Assembly: GCA_965213905.1 (NCBI GenBank)
Contig: OZ243922.1
Coordinates: 1,922,001-1,986,000 of the forward strand
Reading direction: 5' to 3'
Origin: SIRX01 sp965213905
Lineage (GTDB): Bacteria; Actinomycetota; Rubrobacteria; Rubrobacterales; Rubrobacteraceae
DNA: 64,000 nt
Positions 9,700-18,469 of the stretch are shown here, one piece after another (position 1 is the first letter of the stretch; every line of letters starts with the position of its first letter). The position numbers and the translations under genes are program-made. Under the pieces are notes generated by a model that was not told the DNA's origin, searched no databases, and saw only the letters and a program-made list of their open reading frames with translations.

Positions 9700-9722
9700 A
9701 GATTTGTCCGGACGGGTTTTAG
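9689..9722 (+). terminator. probable intrinsic terminator at the end of ppdK
   Basis: AACCCGTC at 9689-9696 pairs perfectly with GACGGGTT at 9711-9718 across a 14-base loop, followed by TTTTAG. The 5' arm overlaps the last codons and stop of ppdK. It would separate the PTS/ppdK transcript from the kinase and trehalose genes. Confidence 0.65.
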
Positions 9723-9762
9723 AGGCGCAAAACGTTATGTAGGAGGATAGGAGAATTTACAG

Positions 9763-9792
9763 CATCGTGGCGTAGGAAGAGACGTCACGATG
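9763..9792. promoter_or_regulatory. inverted repeat upstream of the FGGY kinase
   Basis: CATCGTG at 9763-9769 and CACGATG at 9786-9792 are perfect inverted arms, and CGT/ACG pair further inside. The element ends about 20 bases before the kinase start. It may be an operator or an mRNA hairpin; its binding factor is unknown. Confidence 0.45.
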
Positions 9793-9813
9793 GTTTGAGG
9801 AGAAGGGAGCAAG

Positions 9814-11319
9814 ATGGGCGACGAGTTGTTGTTGGGTGTGGATGTAGGGACGTCCAGTACGACGGGCGTGTTGACCAAGCCGGACGGGGAGGTGCTCGGT
9901 ACCGCTGAGAGGTCGCACGATCTCTCGTTGCCCCGTCCCGGATGGGCCGAGCACGATGCGGAAGAGATGTGGTGGAAGGACTTCACGGAGGTCTGCGCCG
10001 AGCTCCTGGAGAAGGCCGACGGCGGTTCCGTGGCCGCCGTGTGTATCAGCGGTATCGGGCCGTGCTTCCTCGCCGCTGACGGGGACGGTAAACCCTTAAG
10101 GCCCGCCATCCTCTACGGCATAGATACCCGGGCTTCGGAGGAAGTCAACGATCTTAGCAAGAAGTACGGAAACGCGAACATCACCCGGCGCTGCGGCAAC
10201 CCGTTGAGTGCGCAGTCGGTGGGGCCGAAGATCTCCTGGCTTGCGAGCAACGAGCCCGAGGTGTATGAAAAGACGCGCTACTTCTTTATGGCGCACACCT
10301 TCATCGCCCACAGGCTCACCGGCGCTTACGTCCTCGACCACGCCTCGGCCAGCATGTGCGAGCCGCTGTACCACACGGGTGAGAACCGTTGGATCGAAGA
10401 CTGGTGTGAGGAGGTGGCCCCCGGCCTGCAGATGCCCGAACTGCGTTGGTCAGCCGACGTGGCGGGTGAGATCTCGAAAGAGGGCGCTGAGGCGACAGGC
10501 CTTCCGGAAGGTATTCCGGTAGCCGTCGGAAGCACCGACAGCTTCGCCGACAGCCTGAGCGTCGGGGTAAAGAATCCCGGCGACGCCATAATCATCTACG
10601 GTTCTACCATGTCCATTATCGTGGTCACCGAGGAGCCGCTCTCGGCCAACAATCTCTGGAGCAACGCCCACCTTTTCGAGGGAACCTACAACCTCTCTAG
10701 CGGCATGGCTACCTCCGGCTCGCTGACGAACTGGCTCAAAAACATCTCCGGTGGGGAGTCCTTCGAAGAGCTCAACGAGGAGGCCGCCGAGATAGCACCG
10801 GGTTCAGACGGCTTGGTCGTTTTGCCGTACTTCGCCGGGGAACGTACGCCGCTTTTGGACCCGGACGCGCGTGGTGTGATGTGCGGCCTCACCCTCAGTC
10901 ACACGCGCGGGCACCTCTACCGGGCGTTGTTAGAGGCCACCGCTTTCGGGGCCCGCCACTTGTTGGAGGTGGTAAACGAGGTGGGCGGCGAGGGCGAGCG
11001 GGTCGTCGCCATTGGCGGAGGGACAAAGGGGGATCTCTGGGTCCAGATCATCTCCGATATCACCGGCATGACACAGAGACTTCCGGAGCAAACCGTCGGC
11101 GCCTGCTACGGTGACGCAATGCTGGCCGGCATAGCGTGCGGACTGGTTGACCGCGAAGCCCGCTGGAGTTCCATGTCGGGCACCGTCGAGCCCGACCCGG
11201 AGAACCGCGAGATTTATGACGAGATCTACGGCATCTACAGAGACCTTTACCCGGCCACCCGCCCGATGGCCCACGCGCTTGCCAGCGTACAGATGAGAGG
11301 AGATGCTACCCTGGAGTAG
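9814..11319 (+). CDS. FGGY-family carbohydrate kinase (xylulokinase-like)
   Basis: This 501-residue kinase phosphorylates a sugar or polyol, but the substrate cannot be read from sequence. The N-terminal phosphate loop LLGVDVGTSSTTGVL, the central GSTDSFADSLSVGV and the C-terminal AIGGGTKGDLWVQIISDITG are FGGY signatures, closest in style to xylulokinase. A strong SD (GAGGAGAAGGGAG) precedes the ATG. It sits between ppdK and the trehalose trio, after a terminator, so it probably has its own promoter. D-xylulose is one candidate, but no isomerase is nearby. Confidence 0.85.
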   Translation: MGDELLLGVDVGTSSTTGVLTKPDGEVLGTAERSHDLSLPRPGWAEHDAEEMWWKDFTEVCAELLEKADGGSVAAVCISGIGPCFLAADGDGKPLRPAILYGIDTRASEEVNDLSKKYGNANITRRCGNPLSAQSVGPKISWLASNEPEVYEKTRYFFMAHTFIAHRLTGAYVLDHASASMCEPLYHTGENRWIEDWCEEVAPGLQMPELRWSADVAGEISKEGAEATGLPEGIPVAVGSTDSFADSLSVGVKNPGDAIIIYGSTMSIIVVTEEPLSANNLWSNAHLFEGTYNLSSGMATSGSLTNWLKNISGGESFEELNEEAAEIAPGSDGLVVLPYFAGERTPLLDPDARGVMCGLTLSHTRGHLYRALLEATAFGARHLLEVVNEVGGEGERVVAIGGGTKGDLWVQIISDITGMTQRLPEQTVGACYGDAMLAGIACGLVDREARWSSMSGTVEPDPENREIYDEIYGIYRDLYPATRPMAHALASVQMRGDATLE

Positions 11320-11531
11320 GCCGCAGACCCGGCAATGGAAAAGCCCGCGAGAGGAGTTTATCGGTTTGATCCTTATGAAAGACGCCAACCACGAACCTAC
11401 GAATCGTTGTACGTCGGGGAAATCGGCCGCGATGTTGGGGGTTCGACGCTATTCATGGGGTCGGATCAAAAGGGTCTAGAGGTCACGATGGCGGATAAGT
11501 ATATTGAGAGAGTAGTTCGAAAGGAAGGAAG

Positions 11532-12332
11532 ATGAAATCTTCTACGAGTGGTTTTCGGGGGGCGATCTTCGACGTAGACGGGGTTCTGGTGGACTCGCCC
11601 CACGAACAGGCTTGGCGCGAAGGACTGCGGGATCTCATGGAGAACGAATGGGCGGACATCCGTCCGCAGACCTCGTGGTCACCCGAGGCATTCACCCCGG
11701 AGGTCTACCAGGCCGTCATGAGCGGGATGCCGCGCTACGCCGGGGCCGAGGCGGCGTTGAAATACTTCGACGTTCCGGACGCCGAAGAGCGCACCCAGGA
11801 GTACGGCGACATGAAACAAAAGATGATCGTCGAGCTTATAGAGGCAAGCCAGTTCCACGCTTATCCGGACGCCCTGCGCTTTATCCTGGCCGTCAAAGAC
11901 GCGGGACTCGAAATAGCGGCGGCCTCCTCCTCCAAAAACGCCAACGACTTTTTAGAGAGAGTACGCCTCGACGAATTCGCACGAGAAGAAGGCCTGGAAT
12001 ACGAGTTCGTGGAGTCCGGCTACACTTTGTTGGACATCCTGGATGTAAACGTAAGCGGGAGAGACTTCGAAGAGGGCAAACCGCACCCCATGATCTTCCT
12101 TACTGCAGCCGAGGAGTTGGGTACTTCATCGCAAGAGAGCTTTGTGGTGGAAGACGCGGCCAACGGCGTGCAGGCGGCGAAAGCGGGAGAGATGGCGGCG
12201 CTCGGTCTCGCGCGGGTCGGCGACGAAGAAGCGTTGGCGGAGGCGGGAGCGGATTTGGTAGTGACGAACCTGGACGATGTGGACCTCGCCGCGCTGGTGG
12301 ATGGCCGTCTAGAGCACTCCGGGGTCCGCTAA
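11532..12332 (+). CDS. HAD-family hydrolase, beta-phosphoglucomutase-like
   Basis: A 266-residue HAD protein of the beta-phosphoglucomutase/phosphatase group. Motif I is FDVDGVLVDSPHE (nucleophile Asp, acid/base Asp two residues on), a Ser/Thr motif lies in AAASSSKNANDF, the lysine motif in EEGKPHPMIF, and motif III in VVEDAANGVQAAK. Beta-PGM converts beta-glucose-1-phosphate, the product of inverting GH65 phosphorylases, to glucose-6-phosphate. The GH65 gene two genes downstream makes that role likely. The same domain order is fused in mycobacterial OtsB1. Confidence 0.85.
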   Translation: MKSSTSGFRGAIFDVDGVLVDSPHEQAWREGLRDLMENEWADIRPQTSWSPEAFTPEVYQAVMSGMPRYAGAEAALKYFDVPDAEERTQEYGDMKQKMIVELIEASQFHAYPDALRFILAVKDAGLEIAAASSSKNANDFLERVRLDEFAREEGLEYEFVESGYTLLDILDVNVSGRDFEEGKPHPMIFLTAAEELGTSSQESFVVEDAANGVQAAKAGEMAALGLARVGDEEALAEAGADLVVTNLDDVDLAALVDGRLEHSGVR

Positions 12333-12372
12333 TGATGCTGGAAGGTCCTCTTGCGGATCGGAGGATGGCAAG

Positions 12373-13197
12373 ATGACCCGGCAAATCAAAGACCTGCCAC
12401 ACGCCTTCGACGGGAAAGGGGATCTGGAAGAAGGCCTGAAAGATCTCCTCTCCGGCAAGCGTCCGGCGGTCTTCCTCGACTACGACGGCACGCTGACCCC
12501 CATCGTAGACCGTCCGGAAGACGCCGTTATCTCGAACAGCATGCGAAACGCCGTGAGCGGGTTGGCCGGGCGATGCACCGTATGTGTGGTTAGCGGTCGT
12601 GACCGTCAGGTGGTGCAAGAGCTTATGGGCCTCGACAACCTCGTCGTCGCCGGCAGCCACGGCTTCGACATCTGGAGCCCGGAAGAGGGCACTATAGAAC
12701 ACGACGCCGGAAGCGGTTACGAGGAGTTATTGGACGAGGTAAAGGCACGCTTGGAGGAAGAGGCCGGCTCCGTAGAAGGAGCTTCGGTAGAGCCCAAAAA
12801 GGCCTCTGTCGCCGTCCACTACCGACTCGCCTCGGAAGAAGGACGACAGGAGATCAAGGAGGGCGTGGACCAAACCCTCGCCGACTACCCGGACGATTTG
12901 AAGATGACGCCCGGAAAGATGGTCTACGAGGTCCAGCCAAAGCTCGATTGGGACAAGGGCAAAGCAGTTCTGTACCTGCTGGAGACGTTGGGGCTGGACC
13001 GCGACGCCGTGGTCCCGATGTACCTGGGTGACGACCACACCGACGAGCACGCCTTCGAGGCGCTGGAAGACCGTGGACCCGGCATCTTCGTGGGGTACCC
13101 CGACGACCCGGAGGTCGGGGAGAGGGTTACATCCGCAGACTATCTGCTGAATACCGTGAACGAAGTAGAGACTTTTCTGGACCACCTGGCCCGTTAG
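12373..13197 (+). CDS. otsB: trehalose-6-phosphate phosphatase
   Basis: It removes phosphate from trehalose-6-phosphate to give trehalose, an osmolyte and stress protectant. HAD motif I is FLDYDGTLTPIVDRPEDA, motif II VVSGRDR, and the C-terminal motif YLGDDHTDEHAFEAL is characteristic of OtsB. At 274 residues it has the normal single-domain size. No otsA lies in the window. It sits between the beta-PGM-like and GH65 genes, 40 and 15 bases away, so one operon is likely. Confidence 0.93.
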   Translation: MTRQIKDLPHAFDGKGDLEEGLKDLLSGKRPAVFLDYDGTLTPIVDRPEDAVISNSMRNAVSGLAGRCTVCVVSGRDRQVVQELMGLDNLVVAGSHGFDIWSPEEGTIEHDAGSGYEELLDEVKARLEEEAGSVEGASVEPKKASVAVHYRLASEEGRQEIKEGVDQTLADYPDDLKMTPGKMVYEVQPKLDWDKGKAVLYLLETLGLDRDAVVPMYLGDDHTDEHAFEALEDRGPGIFVGYPDDPEVGERVTSADYLLNTVNEVETFLDHLAR

Positions 13198-13212
13198 ACG
13201 AGGAGGACTGCC

Positions 13213-15642
13213 GTGACGGACACGACCACGAAGAATTGGAGGCTTTCCTACGACGCCTTCGAGCCGGAAGAAGAGGGTCTTCGCGAAGCCTTGACCTCCA
13301 CCGGAAACGGCTACTTCTGCACGAGGGGCTCTTTCGCGTGGACCGACGCCGACGACGTACATTATCCGGGAACTTACATGCACGGCGGCTACAACCGCGA
13401 GACGACCATCATGGCCGGGGTGCCGGTCTTGAACGAGGACTTGGTCAACCTCCCGAACTGGCTCCTGCTGGAGCTCCGCATCGAGGACGAGGAGGCCGTC
13501 GGGGCGAACAACGTAGAGCTGCTCGACTACCGGCACGAGTTGGACCTGCGCAACGCCGTACTCGTCCGGAATCTTAGGTTCCGTGACCGGGCGGGCCGGG
13601 AGACGACCATCGAGACCCGCCGCTTCGTCAGCATGGCCGACCGGCATCAGGGGGCGATAGAGTGGAGGATCACGCCGGAAAACTGGTCCGGCAAGGTCGA
13701 GATCGTGACGGCCCTCGACGGCCGGGTTACGAACAACGGCGTCGCCCGCTACAGAGAGCTTGAGGGACGTCACCTCACGCCGGCCGCGACCAGTACGCCG
13801 CGCGAAGACGTGGTCGGGCTCCGCGCCCGCACCAGCCAGTCGCGTATCTTCGTCGCCCAGGCCGCCCGTACCCACGTCTACGAAAACGACGGAGGGAACG
13901 AAGTAGAAGTAAAGCGCACCGTCTACCAAATGGACGACTACGTTCACCAGATCCTCGGCTTCCAAGTACGGGAAAAGGAGCCGGTGCGCGTGGAGAAGAT
14001 GGTCTCCTTCTACAGCTCCCGCGACACCGCCATAAACGAGCCGCTCACGAACGCCGAGAAGTCCGTCCTCCGTTTCGGCACCTTCGAAGAAGCCCTGGAC
14101 CGGCACGCCCACGCCTGGGATGAGCTTTGGAGCGTCTGCGACGTGCAGGTTCCCGGGGATGACCACGTGCAGCAACTCTTGCGGGTCCACATCTCCCACA
14201 TCCTGCAGGTCTGCTCCCCGCACACCGCAGACCTGGATACCGGGGTCCCGGCCCGGGGCCTCAACGGTGAGGCCTATCGGGGACACATCTTCTGGGACGA
14301 GTTATACATCTACCCGTTCCTCAACTTCCGGCTGCCGGAGATCACGCGCGAGTTCCTCATGTACCGTTACCGGCGCCTGGACGAAGCCCGCGCCGCCGCA
14401 AAAGAAGCCGGCTACAAAGGGGCGATGTACCCCTGGCAAAGCGGCTCCGACGGGCAGGAAGAAACGCAGGTCGTCCACCTCAACCCGAACTCTGGCAAGT
14501 GGGAGCCGGATCTCTCCCACAACCAAAGGCACGTAAACGCCGCCATCTTCTACAACATCTGGCGCTACTATCAGGTCACCGACGACTTCGAATTTCTGCT
14601 CGACGACGGGGCCGAGATGATGTTGGAGATCGCCCGTTTCTGGGCTTCTATCGCCCAATACAACGGAGAGCGGGACCGCTACGAGATCCACGGCGTCATG
14701 GGCCCCGACGAGTTTCACGAAAAATATCCCGGCTCGGATGAAGAGGGTTTGCGGAACAATGCCTACACCAACGTGATGGTCGCCTGGATCTGCGAGGTCG
14801 TCCAGGAAGTTTTGGAGTTGTTGCCCGAACGCAGCCGCGACGCCCTGGTAGAGAGAATCGGTCTGACCGATGAGGAGATAGAGGCCTGGTCCGAGATGAG
14901 CAATAAAATGTTCGTCCCGTTCCACGAAGACCCGGACCTGGGCGACGGCATCATCAGCCAGTTCGAAGGCTACGAGGATCTCGAAGAGCTAGACTGGGAC
15001 CACTACCGCGAGAAATACGGCAAGATACAACGCCTCGACCGCATCCTGCGGGCCGAAGGGGACAACCCGGACAAGTATAAGCTCGCCAAACAGGCCGACA
15101 CCCTCATGCTCTTCTTCCTCTTCTCACCGGAAGAGCTGGAGGAGATCTTCGATCGGCTCGGCTACGAGTATTCGCCCGAAACGTTGCGTAAAAACGTCGA
15201 GTACTACGAGCACCGCACCACCCATGGCTCTACCTTGAGCTTCGTGGTTCACGCCCACGTCCTCGCCGACCTCGACCCCGAAGCCTCCTGGAAGATGTTC
15301 CTGACGGCCCTGGAAAGCGACGTGGGAGACGTGCAGGGCGGCACCACCAAAGAAGGCATCCACATGGGGGTAATGGCCGGAACGCTCGACCTCATACAAC
15401 GCGGCTACCTGGGAACCGAAATCCAGGACGGAGTCCTCCACTTCGACCCCAAACAAACAGAGAAGCTAAAAGGCCTCTCCCTACCCATGCGCTTCCACGA
15501 AACACCTATAGACGTAACCCTCGAAGAAGGCAAACTGACCGTGGCCGCACAAGCCGACGGCTTCGGAAGAACCGTAGAAGTCGCGGTCGGAGACGAGGTC
15601 CAGGAACTCACCGGCGGCCAGGGTTACACCTTCGAACTGTAA
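13213..15642 (+). CDS. glycoside hydrolase family 65 protein (disaccharide phosphorylase or hydrolase)
   Basis: An 809-residue GH65 enzyme, a family that cleaves alpha-linked disaccharides such as trehalose, maltose or kojibiose, mostly by phosphorolysis. The N-terminal beta-sandwich begins LSYDAFEPEEEGLREALTSTGNGY, and the (alpha/alpha)6 barrel carries HIFWDELYIYPFL and the catalytic acid in GVMGPDEFHEKY. With a beta-PGM two genes upstream and otsB between, a trehalose-related substrate is the best guess. Family members differ in substrate, so this is inference. SD GAGGAGGACTGCC precedes a GTG start. Confidence 0.9.
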   Translation: MTDTTTKNWRLSYDAFEPEEEGLREALTSTGNGYFCTRGSFAWTDADDVHYPGTYMHGGYNRETTIMAGVPVLNEDLVNLPNWLLLELRIEDEEAVGANNVELLDYRHELDLRNAVLVRNLRFRDRAGRETTIETRRFVSMADRHQGAIEWRITPENWSGKVEIVTALDGRVTNNGVARYRELEGRHLTPAATSTPREDVVGLRARTSQSRIFVAQAARTHVYENDGGNEVEVKRTVYQMDDYVHQILGFQVREKEPVRVEKMVSFYSSRDTAINEPLTNAEKSVLRFGTFEEALDRHAHAWDELWSVCDVQVPGDDHVQQLLRVHISHILQVCSPHTADLDTGVPARGLNGEAYRGHIFWDELYIYPFLNFRLPEITREFLMYRYRRLDEARAAAKEAGYKGAMYPWQSGSDGQEETQVVHLNPNSGKWEPDLSHNQRHVNAAIFYNIWRYYQVTDDFEFLLDDGAEMMLEIARFWASIAQYNGERDRYEIHGVMGPDEFHEKYPGSDEEGLRNNAYTNVMVAWICEVVQEVLELLPERSRDALVERIGLTDEEIEAWSEMSNKMFVPFHEDPDLGDGIISQFEGYEDLEELDWDHYREKYGKIQRLDRILRAEGDNPDKYKLAKQADTLMLFFLFSPEELEEIFDRLGYEYSPETLRKNVEYYEHRTTHGSTLSFVVHAHVLADLDPEASWKMFLTALESDVGDVQGGTTKEGIHMGVMAGTLDLIQRGYLGTEIQDGVLHFDPKQTEKLKGLSLPMRFHETPIDVTLEEGKLTVAAQADGFGRTVEVAVGDEVQELTGGQGYTFEL

Positions 15643-15720
15643 CCCGACCAGTTCGGAAGGAGGCCCCGGGCCGTAGAACGCGCGCCACTCATAGAGCTAG
15701 AAGAATCCTGGGTCTTCGGG

Positions 15721-16110
15721 ATGCTGTGGCCGAAACGGCTCCAGGTTTTCGGAGATCGGATAGAAGTGTCCAGCACGGAGCTTATGCGCGAGATCGTCGA
15801 GACGGTCGAGTTCGGGGAGATCGAAGCTATCGTGGTCGGCGGTCGAGGCCCATCTTCCAGCTTGCTCATAAAAAGACTGAGCAACAAACCCGTACTCATG
15901 AGAGGCGTGAACCATGACACGGCCCGCAGAGTAAAAACTTTCGTCGAAGAACGCATGTCGCTTGCAAGTTCGGCAGTCGAGCCTAGAGAGCCTCCAAAGA
16001 ATCGAAACACCAACGCCCTCGTTCGCAAGCTCACCGACCTGAGAGACGCCGGAGTCCTAAGCTCCGAAGAGTTCGAAGAAAAGAGAAAAGCGTTGGAAGA
16101 AGAATCTTAA
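15721..16110 (+). CDS. hypothetical protein with C-terminal SHOCT-like domain
   Basis: The protein is not recognised as a whole. The last 30 residues (LVRKLTDLRDAGVLSSEEFEEKRKALEEES) look like a SHOCT oligomerisation domain, and the middle is a mixed alpha/beta segment with EAIVVGGRGPSSSLLIKRL. The start is doubtful: the frame is open back to the GH65 stop, the upstream codons read like coding sequence (APLIELEESWVFG), and a good SD (GGAAGGAGG, 15655-15663) has no ATG, GTG or TTG at the right distance. ATG 15721 is the first usual codon but lacks an SD. Confidence 0.6.
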   Translation: MLWPKRLQVFGDRIEVSSTELMREIVETVEFGEIEAIVVGGRGPSSSLLIKRLSNKPVLMRGVNHDTARRVKTFVEERMSLASSAVEPREPPKNRNTNALVRKLTDLRDAGVLSSEEFEEKRKALEEES

Positions 16111-16239
16111 ACTTTTCCGTCGTTCCAGATCTCCCCACAAACCGAAACAATTTACCCGGAACTTTCTAGAATCCGTTCTTTGCAAATGTCTTAGAGACTG
16201 CGCGTCGCCAAACCTTTACAAATAGGGTTTTCGGTAGTT

Positions 16240-16282
16240 TAGAACTTTTGTTCTTGACAAATACAAAAGTTCTAGCTATGGT
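16240..16282 (+). promoter_or_regulatory. strong promoter overlapped by a 12-bp inverted repeat (glucitol PTS operon)
   Basis: The -35 TTGACA (16254-16259) and -10 TATGGT (16277-16282) are 17 bases apart, an almost ideal sigma-70 type promoter. Two perfect 12-base inverted arms, TAGAACTTTTGT at 16240-16251 and ACAAAAGTTCTA at 16263-16274, are centred on the -35 box, so a protein bound there would block or recruit polymerase. The first gene, gutM, begins about 57 bases after the expected start site. The SorC-type regulator encoded in the same operon is the natural candidate to bind it. Confidence 0.85.
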
Positions 16283-16345
16283 GGTAACCGGTGATACAGA
16301 TATGGCTGCGTTGGGGACGTTGGCCGGAATCAAGATTGGAGGAAC

Positions 16346-16756
16346 ATGGGGTTGATGAGTTCTTTGCTTCTGGTCGTGGGGTTGTTGTGGCTATCGCAGA
16401 TAGTCGGGACTTACTTTCAGATGGAGCATTACCGGAAGGTTTTAGGCGGCATTCGGCAGGCTGGCGGGGAAGGTTTCGTCGGGGTTGGGAACGCGAAGGC
16501 GCGGTTGGGCAAGGGCGTCATCCTAATCCTGGTCGTTGGTGAAAATGGCCTGGTCAAGCAGGCGTTGAGGATGCGGGGCATGACGGTGTTCGCGCGGTTC
16601 AAGGAAGCTCCGGATCTCTTGGGGAAGAGGCTGGACGACCTGCGGAACGAAGATATCGAAGGGCCGTATGAGAAAGGAACCATGCTCGCGGTGAAGAGGG
16701 CGGTCGAGCAGATAGACCGGATCATGGGTGAGAAGTCAGGAGTGACTGCCGGCTAG
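16346..16756 (+). CDS. gutM: glucitol operon activator-like protein GutM
   Basis: A 136-residue membrane-anchored protein of the GutM family, which occurs with glucitol PTS genes and activates the gut operon in E. coli. The N-terminus is one hydrophobic helix (LLLVVGLLWLSQIVGTYFQ) followed by HYRKVLGGIRQ. A second hydrophobic strand, LGKGVILILVV, and the conserved RMRGMTVFARFKE follow. SD TTGGAGGAAC precedes the ATG. It is first in the operon, and its mechanism is poorly understood. Confidence 0.85.
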   Translation: MGLMSSLLLVVGLLWLSQIVGTYFQMEHYRKVLGGIRQAGGEGFVGVGNAKARLGKGVILILVVGENGLVKQALRMRGMTVFARFKEAPDLLGKRLDDLRNEDIEGPYEKGTMLAVKRAVEQIDRIMGEKSGVTAG

Positions 16757-16805
16757 TCATCGGCGCTTAGGGGAGTAGTCGAAGTAAGAAACGGAGGAGA
16801 GTTTC

Positions 16806-17405
16806 ATGCAAGAAGTATTTTTGGCGTTACTCCAGGATCAGCCGGAAGTCCAAGCTCCCGGTGGAGAAGGAGGGGTTCTCGGACGGCTGGGGGCCGCCGG
16901 CGAGTGGTTTATCGGGTTGTTTCAGGCCGGGGCGGATACGTTTGTAGGCTTTGTAACTGGCATAGTTCCGCTGGTAATTATCTTGTTGACGGCGTTCTAC
17001 ACGATAGTTAATTTGATCGGGGAGGAGCGGGTACAGGGCGCGGCCCGATTTGCCGCCGGCAATATGCTTACCCGCTACACGTTGCTGCCCTTGATCGCGG
17101 TCTTCTTCCTGACGAACCCGATGGCATACACATTTGGGACTTTCTTGGAAGAAAAATACAAACCGGCGTTCTACGATTCGGCGGTTTCTTTCGTGCATCC
17201 TCCGTTGGGTCTTTTTCCACACGTCAACCCGGCTGAGTTGTTCGTTTACCTGGGGGTCGCTGAAGGGTTGAGGAGGCAGGATCTCCCGCTCGGGCCATTC
17301 GCCGTTCGGCTGTTTCTCGCGGGCCTCGTGGTCATACTCATCCGGGGTATCGTTACCCAATTCATAACCGCGTTCCTGGCCCGACGCCAGGGTATCGAGC
17401 TTTAG
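16806..17405 (+). CDS. srlA: PTS glucitol/sorbitol transporter subunit IIC
   Basis: This 199-residue integral membrane subunit forms part of the sorbitol channel. Several hydrophobic segments are visible, and the stretch NPMAYTFGTFLEEKYKPAFYDSAVSF matches the SrlA family, as does PHVNPAELFVYLGVAEG. In the glucitol system the channel is split between SrlA and the membrane part of SrlE, as here. SD ACGGAGGAGAG lies seven bases before the ATG, and the next gene begins 15 bases after the stop. Confidence 0.92.
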   Translation: MQEVFLALLQDQPEVQAPGGEGGVLGRLGAAGEWFIGLFQAGADTFVGFVTGIVPLVIILLTAFYTIVNLIGEERVQGAARFAAGNMLTRYTLLPLIAVFFLTNPMAYTFGTFLEEKYKPAFYDSAVSFVHPPLGLFPHVNPAELFVYLGVAEGLRRQDLPLGPFAVRLFLAGLVVILIRGIVTQFITAFLARRQGIEL

Positions 17406-17420
17406 GAAAGGTGGAGAGCA

Positions 17421-18461
17421 ATGGCTGAAAGAGAGTTCAAGGCCGTAAAGATAGAGCGCGGCTCCCAAGGTTGGGGCGGCCCGCTAGTCATCGAGCCTAC
17501 AACGGAGAAAGACAAAATAGTCGCCGTCACCGGCGGTGGAATTCCGGCGGTGGCCCAGAAGATAGCGGACCTGACCGGGGCCGAAGTGATCGACGGTTTC
17601 AAACGGCCGCCACCAGAGAGCGAGATCGCCGCCGTGGTCGTGGACTGTGGGGGGACGGCGCGGGCCGGAGTCTACCCGCGCAAACGCATCCCGACCATCA
17701 ACCTGACGCCCGTAGGACAGGCCGGTCCGCTGGCCCAATTTATCACGGAAGATATCTACGTTTCGGGTGTTCGTGAAGGGAACATAGAGCCGGCGGACGG
17801 TCCCGAATGGGCCGCTGCGGGTTCGGAGTCTTCGGATACGACGGCTCCCGGTGGAGACGGCGCCGAAACAGCGTCCCAGCAAGACCCGTTCTCACAGTCG
17901 GGAGGGGCGGAGCAGGATACAGGCGGCGGCATCACCGGAGCCATAGCCGGTATCGGGCGCGTCATGGGCGGCGTGGTCGGGGTTTTGTTTCAGAGTGGAC
18001 GCCAGGCCATAGACCAGGTTATACGGAACATACTGCCGTTTATCGCGTTCGTGACGTTGCTTATCGGCATCATCACTTATACGGGACTTGGAGATCTTAT
18101 CGCCGGAGTGCTGACGCCGCTGGCCGGCAGCTTGGTCGGTCTGCTGATCCTCTCGCTCATCGTCGGTTTGCCGTTCCTCTCGCCGGTGCTCGGGCCGGGG
18201 GCCGTTATAGCCGCCGTGGTTGGAACGCTGATCGGCACCCAAATAGGTGCGGGCAACATTGCCCCGGCCTTCGCTTTGCCGGCGCTCTTTGCCTACAACA
18301 CCCAGGTCGGCTGCGACTTTGTGCCGGTCGGGTTGGCGCTCGGAGAGGCTGAGCCGAAGACCATCGAGATAGGCGTTCCGGCCGTGTTGTTTAGCCGTCA
18401 GATCACCGGTCCCATAGCGGTGCTCGTCGGCTGGGTATTCAGCCTCGGGCTCTACGCTTAG
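17421..18461 (+). CDS. srlE: PTS glucitol/sorbitol transporter subunit IIBC
   Basis: This 346-residue permease subunit has an N-terminal IIB domain with the phospho-cysteine at residue 76 (VVDCGGTARAGVYPRKRIPT). A flexible Ser/Gly/Thr/Asp-rich linker spans about 130-165, and a membrane half (about 175-345) includes LPFLSPVLGPGAVIAAVVGTLIGTQIG. It accepts phosphate from SrlB and passes it to incoming sorbitol. SD AGGAAAGGTGGAG precedes the ATG. Confidence 0.93.
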   Translation: MAEREFKAVKIERGSQGWGGPLVIEPTTEKDKIVAVTGGGIPAVAQKIADLTGAEVIDGFKRPPPESEIAAVVVDCGGTARAGVYPRKRIPTINLTPVGQAGPLAQFITEDIYVSGVREGNIEPADGPEWAAAGSESSDTTAPGGDGAETASQQDPFSQSGGAEQDTGGGITGAIAGIGRVMGGVVGVLFQSGRQAIDQVIRNILPFIAFVTLLIGIITYTGLGDLIAGVLTPLAGSLVGLLILSLIVGLPFLSPVLGPGAVIAAVVGTLIGTQIGAGNIAPAFALPALFAYNTQVGCDFVPVGLALGEAEPKTIEIGVPAVLFSRQITGPIAVLVGWVFSLGLYA

Positions 18462-18469
18462 GAGGGTTT

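Noticed and set aside
11335..11535. 66-codon frame between the FGGY kinase and the HAD gene, ending in an ATGA overlap
   Set aside because: No SD at its ATG, no family motif and unremarkable composition; treated as non-coding leader of the HAD/otsB/GH65 operon.
12727..14286. Long antisense frame (519 codons) opposite otsB and GH65
   Set aside because: Both sense genes have clear motifs; the antisense product is low-complexity and unrecognised.
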